Positions 1 through 6,484 of a stretch of DNA of 12,103 bases are shown here, in pieces (position 1 is the first letter of the stretch; each line of letters starts with the position of its first letter). The stretch covers positions 1-12,103 of the forward strand of contig VGYW01000252.1 of the NCBI GenBank assembly GCA_016872875.1, read 5' to 3'. Under the pieces are notes generated by a model. That model was given only the letters and a program-made list of their open reading frames with translations, was not told where the DNA came from and did not search any database. Origin of the DNA: Planctomycetota bacterium (lineage in GTDB: Bacteria; Planctomycetota; PUPC01; DSUN01). The position numbers and the translations under genes were made by a program.

Positions 1-61
1 AAATGGCCGCGCTGGCCTCCAGGAGACGTGCCGGTGGCCGAATGCGATAAATCCCAGGGGG

Positions 62-83
62 TCTGGGGGACTGGTCCCCCAGA
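62..83. repeat. Perfect inverted repeat (10-bp arms)
   Basis: Arms TCTGGGGGAC and GTCCCCCAGA are perfectly complementary around a central TG. As RNA this would be a very stable hairpin, but no T-run follows, so it is not a typical intrinsic terminator. It could be a dispersed extragenic palindrome. No gene next to it is recognised. Confidence 0.6.
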
Positions 84-169
84 GGCGAGTTTGCCTTTGC
101 GTTCCCGCGGCGCGGAGAGCGTCGCCCAGGGAGGCTCAAGAACTTGGGACGTTCCCAAACAATTTCGGA

Positions 170-292
170 ATGGGCGACCTGGTGGCCAAGGTGGCCCAGT
201 GCATCGGCCACGAGCCGCCCGGCGACTTCCAGCTTGCGCAGCAGGAGTTCATGCGGGACTTCCCAATCGGGGACATGGGGGCCTCAGCGTAG
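170..292 (+). CDS. Doubtful 40-residue ORF or gene remnant
   Basis: An ATG-to-TAG reading frame encodes 40 residues beginning MGDLVAKVAQCIGHEPPGDF and ending IGDMGASA. Codon third positions are almost all G or C (about 37 of 40), which is coding-like for this genome. The frame stays open upstream to the window edge, so this could be the tail of a longer or decayed gene. There is no clear ribosome binding site before the ATG. The opposite strand also has open frames across the same bases, one with a plausible-looking stretch around ELLLRKLEVAGRLVADALG, so strand and reality are uncertain. I do not recognise a family. Confidence 0.22.
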   Translation: MGDLVAKVAQCIGHEPPGDFQLAQQEFMRDFPIGDMGASA

Positions 293-790
293 GTCTTCAT
301 TTGCGGGGGGGTTGGCCTCACATCTCCAATTGACCTGCGCTTGGCTCGCGTGGAGCGGGGCGCGAGCTGTCGTACCATCGGCCTCCGACACGCCCGAGCC
401 GTACCCTATGCATCCGAGAAGAGGAGCCTATTTGGCGCGACGCTGCGCCCCATATCCGGCCCCCTTCCCGCTTCAGGGCCGATCAGGAAGTTCCGCCTCG
501 GAGAGGCGGGCTACGGGGACACGACGGGCGAGCCGCCCGTCGCTACGGACGCCATCGGCGCGACCGGTTTGCCCCCGGCTCCGCACGCTCCGCGCGCGGG
601 CAGGGGAATGGGCCGGGTGGACACTGCGGGGTGGGGGTGTCGGATCTGCTTTTTGCGCTTATTCCCTTCCGCCGACCCGCTCGGCGAGGCGCCCGTCCCC
701 ACGCCGAAGCCCTGGCCACCGCATACTTGTTCACGCCGCCGCGTCGGCGGGGAGGCTGAGCGAGAATGGCGGGAAAGGCCGTGGAGCCGC
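293..790. other. Gene-poor stretch rich in inverted repeats
   Basis: I see no gene here with a start signal or recognisable protein. The open frames on both strands are low complexity and contradict one another. What is visible is structure: CCGCCTC/GAGGCGG (493-509), CGACGGGCG/CGCCCGTCG (522-542) and CCGCCG/CGGCGG (736-750), all perfect arms with 3-base loops. This resembles extragenic repeat clutter downstream of an operon. Some hairpins could end transcription from the minus-strand operon, but no T-tract supports that. Confidence 0.5.
522..542. repeat. Perfect inverted repeat (9-bp arms, 3-base loop)
   Basis: CGACGGGCG and CGCCCGTCG flank the loop AGC with no mismatch. A smaller perfect hairpin (CCGCCTC, loop GGA, GAGGCGG) lies 13 bp to its left at 493-509. 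Function unknown; no poly-T follows on either strand. Confidence 0.55.
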
Positions 791-1013
791 CCGGACAGCC
801 AAAGCGCTCATACTGGGTCAAGCGGTCGCGCGCAGGTGATACAGTATGAGCAAAACGGCCAGGGATGCGTCCGGATCGCCAAAGCGCCCATAGTGGGTCA
901 AACACCTGTGTCGCAGAGTTGATACAGTATGGCGGGGCCGCTCCGGAGGCGTCCGGATCGCCAAAGCGCCCATAGTGGGTCAACCAGCAGTGTCGCAGAG
1001 TTGAACCAGTATG
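791..1013. repeat. Three tandem ~80-bp imperfect hairpin elements
   Basis: Three copies share the head GCCAAAGCG at 798, 878 and 960, so the spacing is 80 and 82 bp. In each copy the head is followed by an imperfect inverted repeat. Arms are 807-820 with 837-850 (CTCATACTGGGTCA against TGATACAGTATGAG, 12 of 14 paired), 888-901 with 919-932 (11 of 14), and 970-983 with 1001-1013. Copies 2 and 3 are nearly identical from GTCCGGATCG through TAGTGGGTCAA. Copies 2 and 3 also contain GTGTCGCAGAGTTGA, close to the core of the repeat array at 11279-12103. The block lies 91 bp beyond the stop codon of the minus-strand operon, so it may be transcribed at its 3' end. It is not a protein-coding repeat: the spacing is not a multiple of three. 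Confidence 0.75.
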
Positions 1014-1103
1014 TCTGCCGCGGCCTGGGGGGAGCGGCGGGCGTGGCGGCCGTGGCGTCAGAGGTGGGCCGCGAGCGGTTTCCGGCTGGCGGGGGTTCCG
1101 TCG

Positions 1104-2081
1104 CTATGGCTTGACGGGGAAGGTTGGGCGTGGCGGGAGGCCGGGGGCGAGGGAGGGGGGGTCGGAGTCGGGCAACGGGCGGCGGAGGCGGACGAGGGCG
1201 ACGGTCTCGTAGGGGTCGGGGATGGCGAGGCGGACGAATGGGCTGGCGGGGCGGGCGAGCTCGACATTGCGCGCGATGGCCAACTGGTGGGAGAGGTCCC
1301 AGGTGGGGTCGGCCGCAAAGGTCGGGCGGTCGGGCCTGGGGAGGAAGGCTGGGGAGAGGAGCGGCTCGGTCGCGGTGTCGGGGCTGCGGCCGACGGCGGG
1401 CGGGATGAGGGCCATGCGGGGGGGCCTGACGGCGAGGGGGTCGGCGGCACGCTCGACGGGCGGGCTGTCGTGGACGACGCGGAGGCGCAGGGCGAGTTGG
1501 ATGTCGCTGGGGAGCCAGCGGTGGCCCGGGACCGGCTTGGCGGGCGTGAGGACGACGATGCGCGTGGCGGGGCCAGGGGCGGCGTGTGGGCCGAGCTTCA
1601 CGGCTACGAGGTCGGCGGAGTCGGGGGCGACGGCCCAGGCGCCGGCGCTGGTGGGGAGGAAGCGGACAGGCCCGGGGACGGTGGCGACGGCGGGGCGGTC
1701 GGCGACGGGGCGGAGGGGGAGGCGACCCTGTCGGTCGGCTGGGAGGAGGCGCGGTGCCGTGAGGGCGCCGGCGGGGGGGAGCCAGGGCTTGACGGCGAGG
1801 GGGACGAGGGAGCGGGCGGCGGGCTTCGGGGCGGTGGCGGAGGGGGGGAGCGGGGCGAAGGAGGCGCCGCCGGCGGCGGCCAGGGCGTCGTGGCGCGGGA
1901 TGGGCTGGGTTTCGGGGGCGGCGGCAAAGGAGGAAAGGCAAAGGGTCAGGGCGAACAGCAAGGGGGATGAATGGATGAATGGATGAATGGATGAATGGGA
2001 AGAGAGAGGTTTCTGACACCCATCCACCCATCCAATCATCCAATCATCCGCCAAGTTGGCCACGCGTCGGCGCATGTTCAT
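1104..2081 (-). CDS. Secreted Pro/Ala-rich hypothetical protein, last operon gene
   Basis: A 325-residue protein of unknown function. The start at 2081 is chosen because its ATG overlaps the TGA of the upstream gene (ATGA) and GAGG lies four bases before it, which suggests translational coupling. Residues 40-55 (LLFALTLCLSSFAAA) form the hydrophobic core of an export signal. It is preceded by an unusually long N-terminal region, part of which (HSSIHPFIHSS) is the translation of an 8-mer tandem repeat. The mature part is rich in Pro, Ala, Arg and Leu, with no transmembrane helix and no motif I can assign. The C-terminal stretch with FVRLAIPDPYE and VALVRLRRPLPDSDPP looks like a conserved block, possibly a small beta-rich domain. 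Operon position suggests it works with the two propeller proteins and the TPR protein outside the cytoplasm. Confidence 0.72.
   Translation of the reverse strand: MNMRRRVANLADDWMIGWVDGCQKPLSSHSSIHPFIHSSPLLFALTLCLSSFAAAPETQPIPRHDALAAAGGASFAPLPPSATAPKPAARSLVPLAVKPWLPPAGALTAPRLLPADRQGRLPLRPVADRPAVATVPGPVRFLPTSAGAWAVAPDSADLVAVKLGPHAAPGPATRIVVLTPAKPVPGHRWLPSDIQLALRLRVVHDSPPVERAADPLAVRPPRMALIPPAVGRSPDTATEPLLSPAFLPRPDRPTFAADPTWDLSHQLAIARNVELARPASPFVRLAIPDPYETVALVRLRRPLPDSDPPSLAPGLPPRPTFPVKP
1965..2050. repeat. Foldback of 8-mer tandem repeats
   Basis: Four exact copies of GGATGAAT (1965-1996) face ATCCAATC/ATCCACCC-type copies (2019-2050) that are nearly their reverse complement. A loop of about 20 bp separates them. 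The whole foldback lies inside codons 11-39 of the minus-strand gene that starts at 2081. It has the same layout as the foldbacks at the starts of the two upstream operon genes, though the unit sequence differs. Confidence 0.8.
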
Positions 2082-4174
2082 TGAGCCTCGATGATGAGGG
2101 TGACGGGGGTGCCTTCGTCGGGGAGGACGTTTTTGTTTACCTCCATGCGGAGGAGGGTGGAGTCTTTCATGGTGAGGTTGGTCTGGAGGACGGTTTCGTC
2201 GGTGACGGGGAAGAGGGTGATGAGGGTTCCGCCGAGGTCTGCGCCGTAGGTCTTGAGGGGCTTGTCGGGGTCGGGCTGGCGCATGACGGAGCCTGTGAAG
2301 TGCCATTTGAGGGGGGGGAGGGCCTTGCCGGTGCGGCGGTCCACCATCGTGCGTTCCATGGGGAGGAGGCGCGGCTTGCCCTCGACGACGCCAGGGAGGG
2401 CGAGGGCGACCTTGACCTCGGGGCCGCGCGGCGGCTCTTCGTCGCCGCGGGCGGGGGAGCCGGGCTTGAGGCCGAAGGCCTCGAGGGCCTTGGCGACGTC
2501 GCTGGGCCTGACGTCGAAGACGACGACGGTTTCGTGCGCCTTCTGGCCCTGGGGCGCGGGGTATGTGGCGACGACTTCGAGTGGGTAGATTTCCTGGAGG
2601 TTTGGGAGCTTACGGGGGGCGATCCTGCACGGGATTTCGATGCGTCGGCGGGCCTTGTTGACGGTGAAGGTTGGGGCGGCGGCCGCGGCAGCCGACCTGT
2701 CGGAGATGCAGACGACGGCGCAGGGCTGCTGGGTGGCGCCAGTGGCCTCGATGTTGCAGGTGGCGAGGTAGAGGTCGCCGCCGTAGACGATGGGGGAGCC
2801 GTAGACGGCGCCGGGTGCCTGGACGGCTGGGTCGGCCGCGACGTCGAGGGTCCATTGCACCTTGCCGTCGGCGAGGTTGAGGGCGTAGAGGACGGCCTTG
2901 AGGTCGGCGACGTAGGCGGTTCCGCCCGCGAGGGCTGGCCCGGCGAAGAAGGGGTTGGGGGCGAGGAACTCCCAGCGCTGCTGGCCGGACTGGACGTCCC
3001 AGGCCCGCACGCGGCCGTCGGTGCAGGTGAAGACGGCGAGGTTGTCCTTGACGGCGATGGAGGCGAGGACGCCGCCTGGCGTGTCGCGTCGCCACCTGAC
3101 CTGGCCGTTGCCGAGGTCGAGAGCGACGACCTCGCCCTGGGCCTTGGGGATGAGCTTGATGTCGTAGCGGATGGAGCTGCACCCGACGATGACTGTGTTG
3201 CCGGCGGCGACGGTTGGTCCGGCCCAGGGGTTGACCTTGAGGGGCTGCTCCCAGACGGGCGCGCCGTCGGCGGCGTTCACGCAGATGATGGCGCGCTTGC
3301 CAACCTTGTCCTCCTCGATGTAGGCGGAGGCGATGATGACGCGGTCGGCGGCGACGGCGATTGGGGCGTCAACGTGCCACTTGGCCTCGCCCTGGCGCCA
3401 GAGGACCTTGGGGGCGGGCTTGGGAAGGGCGTCCTCGCTCGGGGGGATGGCGAACTGGGGGTCCTTCTTGCGTTCTTCTTCGTAGCGTGCGGAGAGCTCC
3501 TTCCAGCGCTGGGCGATGATTTCCTGGATGGCGGGGAAGTCGAGCTCCTTGCCTTCGAGTGTGGCGCGCTTGATGTCGGCGGCAATGACGCCGGCCTCGC
3601 CGCCGCCGATGAAGACGCGCCCCTTGTCAATGGCGGGCGGGCATTCGAGGTGGACGAGTTTGCCTGGGAGCGGGAGCTGCCAGAAGGGGCGGGCGGTGTC
3701 GGCCTTGAGGGCGTAGAGGATGGCGCCATCGGTCTGGTGCATGCCATCGCCGAACACGATGAGGCCGTCGGCCACGGCGGGCGAGCAGACCATTGGGAGC
3801 TTGAGGAAGGGCGCGCGCTTCGTCCAGAGCACCCGCTCGGGCGGGTTGGGGTCGAGGGAGAGGGCGCGGAAGAGGCCGGTGTTGAGGCCGCCGAGGCTGG
3901 AGACGAGGAGCGTGCGTCCCTCGGCGACGGGTGAGGCGATGAAGTGCTCCTGGGCCTTGAAGACCCAGAGCACCTTGCCGGCCTTGGGGCCGGGCAGGCC
4001 GTCAATGCAGCCGGTGCGCTCTGGGTTGGCGCGGTGGGTGAGCCAATCGGCACGGGAAGAGGAGGAAAGGCAAAAGGCAAAAGTAGAAAGGCAAAAGGCA
4101 AAAGGAAGGAAGAGGGAGCCTGCCTCTTCCCTTTTGCCTTTTGCCTTTTGCCTTTTGCCTTTTGCCTTTTCCAT
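2078..4174 (-). CDS. Secreted PQQ-like beta-propeller protein with C-terminal YdjY-type domain
   Basis: A 698-residue exported protein. Residues 1-41 are the export signal: a basic repeat (KAKGKRQ, KAKGKRE) then a hydrophobic stretch around FLPFAFCLSTFAFCL. The mature protein starts near ADWLTHRANPERTG, which resembles the ADWPQWRG-type opening of PQQ-like propellers. Residues about 45-495 hold propeller strands with repeated AxDxxxGxxxW-type motifs (VVALDLGNGQVRW, VRAWDVQSGQQRW, LYALNLADGKVQW). A helical, charged insertion lies at about 200-255 (IIAQRWKELSARYEEERKKD). Residues about 503-695 match the pattern of YdjY domains (IEIPCRI, HETVVVFDV, FTGSV, GTPVTLIIE). The fold suggests a binding scaffold; no catalytic residues or true PQQ-dehydrogenase motifs are visible. 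The start ATG is 12 bp after the upstream stop with AAGG nearby. Its stop overlaps the next gene's ATG. Confidence 0.85.
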   Translation of the reverse strand: MEKAKGKRQKAKGKREEAGSLFLPFAFCLSTFAFCLSSSSRADWLTHRANPERTGCIDGLPGPKAGKVLWVFKAQEHFIASPVAEGRTLLVSSLGGLNTGLFRALSLDPNPPERVLWTKRAPFLKLPMVCSPAVADGLIVFGDGMHQTDGAILYALKADTARPFWQLPLPGKLVHLECPPAIDKGRVFIGGGEAGVIAADIKRATLEGKELDFPAIQEIIAQRWKELSARYEEERKKDPQFAIPPSEDALPKPAPKVLWRQGEAKWHVDAPIAVAADRVIIASAYIEEDKVGKRAIICVNAADGAPVWEQPLKVNPWAGPTVAAGNTVIVGCSSIRYDIKLIPKAQGEVVALDLGNGQVRWRRDTPGGVLASIAVKDNLAVFTCTDGRVRAWDVQSGQQRWEFLAPNPFFAGPALAGGTAYVADLKAVLYALNLADGKVQWTLDVAADPAVQAPGAVYGSPIVYGGDLYLATCNIEATGATQQPCAVVCISDRSAAAAAAPTFTVNKARRRIEIPCRIAPRKLPNLQEIYPLEVVATYPAPQGQKAHETVVVFDVRPSDVAKALEAFGLKPGSPARGDEEPPRGPEVKVALALPGVVEGKPRLLPMERTMVDRRTGKALPPLKWHFTGSVMRQPDPDKPLKTYGADLGGTLITLFPVTDETVLQTNLTMKDSTLLRMEVNKNVLPDEGTPVTLIIEAQ
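4064..4171. repeat. Foldback of 7-mer tandem repeats (AAAAGGC/GCCTTTT)
   Basis: The left arm (about 4064-4117) has interrupted copies of AAAAGGC and the right arm (4121-4171) has five consecutive GCCTTTT-type copies. At the centre, GGAAGAGG and CCTCTTCC pair perfectly around a 7-base loop. The arms together could form a hairpin of roughly 40-50 bp. It covers codons 2 to about 37 of the minus-strand gene starting at 4174, so the repeat is translated as KAKGKRQ units from one arm and LPFAFCL-type segments from the other. Confidence 0.9.
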
Positions 4175-4186
4175 CGCCTTGTCTTC

Positions 4187-6472
4187 TCACTTGCCCTGTG
4201 CAACGGTTGCGGCCGCGGGGGTGAGGCGGGCTGGGTTTCCGAGGAAGACGCCGGATTCCTGGCCCTCGTTGTTGAAGATGACGTCGGGCACCTTGTCGCG
4301 GTTGAGGTCGAAGGCGGCCACGGCGCGGGTGTTGAAGATGCGGTAGGCGAGGCCGAGGGAGTCGGTGGCGTCGGTGAAGGCGCCGTTGCCGTTGTTCTTG
4401 AGGAAGCGGTTGGGGCCGCGCAGGCAGCCGAGGAAGAGGTCGAGGCGGCCGGTGTTGTTGAAGTCGGTCCAGGTGGCGCAGGTGACGTTGCCGAGTGGGA
4501 GGGCGAGGTCGCCGGCCTTGGCGGTGACGTCGGTGAAGCGCCCCTTGCCGTTGTTCTTGAGGAGCTTCCCGCCGCCCGGCTGCGGGACGAAGAGGTCGGG
4601 CGCGCCGTCGCGGTCGAAGTCGCCGAAGGCGGGCGCGCCCTTGCCTGCCTCGTAGGAGATGGCGGCGAAGATTCGGGCGTCGGCGAAGCCGTTGGGCAGG
4701 TTGAAGACGGGCACGCCGCTCTCGGCGCTGTAGAGGAAGTCGGGGCGCCCATCGCAGTTGATGTCGGCCACCGCGAGGTGGTCGCCCTTGAGCTTGCCGG
4801 CGATGCCGTGGGCGCCGAGGCCGACCTTGTCGGAGACATCCTCGAAGAGTGGCGGGACGGGCGGGGCGAGGTTCTCTGCTCCGGCGAAGTAGAAGGCCCA
4901 CTCGCCCATGCCCTGGCAGATTTTCATGAGGAGCTTGTTCTTGCCGGGCTGCATCTTGAGGACGATTTTGGCTTGGTCGGGGGCGCAGGCGCGGTCAACG
5001 TTTTCGGCGTGGACCTTCGCCCCGTTGAGCCAGACGGCGAGCCCGTCGTCGCTGCCGAGGGAAACCGGGAGGTCCATCGCCCCGGGGAGGTCGAAGTCGC
5101 GGTAGACGTAGACGGCGGCGTCGGCGTTGGACTCCGGGGTGAAGAGGGCGAGGTTGTTCACCTGGCCGTCGGTGAAGTTGCCCTCCTTCCAGGCGACCTT
5201 CTGGTTGTTCTTGCCGTGGTATTCGTGCTTGAGGTCAACGCCGCGTTCGGGGGGGTAGACGGCGTCGAAGCCCTTCTTGCCCGTGTTGTCGAACGGGCCG
5301 CAGTAGAACCACTTGCTGACCTTCGGGGCGTCGGCCTTGGGGGCCTGGTGGGAGATGTTGCGGAGGAGGCGGAGGCCGCGGAAGCCGTCGGCAAGGAGCA
5401 CGTCGGGACGCTTGTCTCCGTCGTAGTCAATCCAGGCGGCGGCGAGGGTGTTGTAGTAGTCCTGGCGCGGGAGGCCGGCGGTGACGTCGGAGAACTTGGC
5501 CTCGCCCTCGTTTCGGAAGAGCCTGGGGCCGCTGGGGGTGGCGAGGAGGAGGTCGGGCTTGCCGTCGGTGTTGAAGTCGGCCCAGGCCGCGGCGCGCGCG
5601 CCCTCGCCGCCCGGGAGAGCGACCTCGTTGAGGGACGCCCCGCCGTTCTGGAGGAGCACCACGCGCCCCGTGCCGTAGAGGCAGAAGTCCGTCTTGCCGT
5701 CGCCGTCGAAGTCGGCGGCCGCGATGCCGGCCGCGCCGGGGTCGGTGCGGGCGAGGGAGGAGTAGTGGGTGAAGCCCGGCATGCCCTGGACAGGCCCGAA
5801 CTCCTCGCCGCCCCAGCCGACGAAGTCGCGCTGGGGGTTGTAGTCCTGGATTTTCAGGCTGGCCTTCATCCTCTGGATTTTGCCGTTGCGGAGGTGGAGC
5901 GACGGCTTGTCGTCCACCATGCAGGGGACGATGACCTCCTGGCCGGCGAGCATGGCGGTGACGTATGAGACGAGCCTCTCCGGCTTGCCGGCGTAGGAGC
6001 GGAGGAGGAAGGGCTCGGCGTGGCTCATGCCCCACCACTCGCCGGCGTAGATCTGGTACCAGTAGTTGTTGATGCACATCTCGCCTGCGCCGCCGTTGTG
6101 GAAGAAGACGGCGTGCTGTCCGACCTCCGCCCAGGCCATGATGTTCTGCCACTCGCGGGGGTGGAAGCCGCCGCGGCCGATGTTGTGCTTGATCAGCTCG
6201 CCCGCGTGCGTGCCCTTGATGTCGCGCACCTTGCGGTAGACGACCAGGTTCTTCTCCTTGTCCACGCTCTCCACGCGGACGAGGAGGATGTTGGAGGAGT
6301 CGGTGATGACCTTGCCGAGGCTCATGGGGGCCTCGATGTAGGCCAAGGCCGCAGCAGGGATGAGGAGGAGGGCGAGGGCGATTGCCCAAGTGCATTTCGG
6401 ATTTCGGATTTCGGATTTCGGATTTCTGGAATCCGCAATCCGCAATCCGCAATCCGCGATTGGCAGGTGCAT
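4187..6472 (-). CDS. Secreted FG-GAP/VCBS propeller protein split by a jelly-roll-like domain
   Basis: A 761-residue exported protein. An export signal ends at ALA (residue 44) after the core AIALALLLIPAAALA. Its n-region carries translated 7-mer repeats (RNPKSEIRNPK). Residues about 45-235 are a Trp/Cys-rich domain (HPREWQNIMAW, INNYWYQIY, EWWGMSH) that I cannot name. Seven FG-GAP-type loops follow: DFDGDGKTD (254), DFNTDGKPD (299), DYDGDKRPD (349), then DINCDGRPD (570), DFDRDGAPD (618), DFNNTGRLD (670) and DLNRDKVPD (722). Between loops three and four, residues about 385-530 look like a PA14/carbohydrate-binding-like jelly roll (WFYCGPFDN, LGSDDGLAVWLNG, GKNKLLMKI). Seven loops fit one seven-bladed, partly calcium-binding, integrin-like propeller. 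The likely role is extracellular binding or adhesion. The start is supported by AGGAG seven bases upstream, overlapping the previous stop. Confidence 0.87.
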   Translation of the reverse strand: MHLPIADCGLRIADSRNPKSEIRNPKCTWAIALALLLIPAAALAYIEAPMSLGKVITDSSNILLVRVESVDKEKNLVVYRKVRDIKGTHAGELIKHNIGRGGFHPREWQNIMAWAEVGQHAVFFHNGGAGEMCINNYWYQIYAGEWWGMSHAEPFLLRSYAGKPERLVSYVTAMLAGQEVIVPCMVDDKPSLHLRNGKIQRMKASLKIQDYNPQRDFVGWGGEEFGPVQGMPGFTHYSSLARTDPGAAGIAAADFDGDGKTDFCLYGTGRVVLLQNGGASLNEVALPGGEGARAAAWADFNTDGKPDLLLATPSGPRLFRNEGEAKFSDVTAGLPRQDYYNTLAAAWIDYDGDKRPDVLLADGFRGLRLLRNISHQAPKADAPKVSKWFYCGPFDNTGKKGFDAVYPPERGVDLKHEYHGKNNQKVAWKEGNFTDGQVNNLALFTPESNADAAVYVYRDFDLPGAMDLPVSLGSDDGLAVWLNGAKVHAENVDRACAPDQAKIVLKMQPGKNKLLMKICQGMGEWAFYFAGAENLAPPVPPLFEDVSDKVGLGAHGIAGKLKGDHLAVADINCDGRPDFLYSAESGVPVFNLPNGFADARIFAAISYEAGKGAPAFGDFDRDGAPDLFVPQPGGGKLLKNNGKGRFTDVTAKAGDLALPLGNVTCATWTDFNNTGRLDLFLGCLRGPNRFLKNNGNGAFTDATDSLGLAYRIFNTRAVAAFDLNRDKVPDVIFNNEGQESGVFLGNPARLTPAAATVAQGK
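6393..6464. repeat. Foldback of 7-mer tandem repeats (GGATTTC/AATCCGC)
   Basis: At least four copies of GGATTTC (6394-6427) are followed, after a loop of only about five bases (GGATT-TCTGG-AATCC), by four copies of AATCCGC (6430-6457). The two units pair at 6 of 7 positions. The foldback sits within about codons 4-27 of the minus-strand FG-GAP gene starting at 6472, just before the hydrophobic core of its signal peptide. Translations of such units (RNPKSEIRNPK) recur, in my memory, in predicted proteins of Planctomycetota-like genomes, which is why I regard this as a spreading intergenic repeat. Confidence 0.9.
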
Positions 6473-6479
6473 CAGGACT

Positions 6480-6484
6480 CTCCT
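6480..6484 (-). promoter_or_regulatory. Shine-Dalgarno AGGAG for the FG-GAP gene
   Basis: AGGAG on the minus strand is seven bases before the ATG at 6472 and overlaps the TAG stop of the TPR gene. It fixes the start upstream of the tandem repeats, which means the repeats are genuinely translated. It also indicates coupled translation of the two genes. Confidence 0.8.

Noticed and set aside
62..83. Intrinsic terminator at the perfect hairpin
   Set aside because: The stem is strong but no run of T follows on either strand and no gene ends convincingly beside it.
136..378. Minus-strand 80-residue open frame
   Set aside because: Low-complexity composition, no ribosome binding site, no recognisable motif, and in conflict with the better codon pattern of the plus-strand frame at 170-292.
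791..1013. Insertion sequence ends
   Set aside because: No transposase gene, no target-site duplication visible, and the copies are tandem instead of flanking a coding region.
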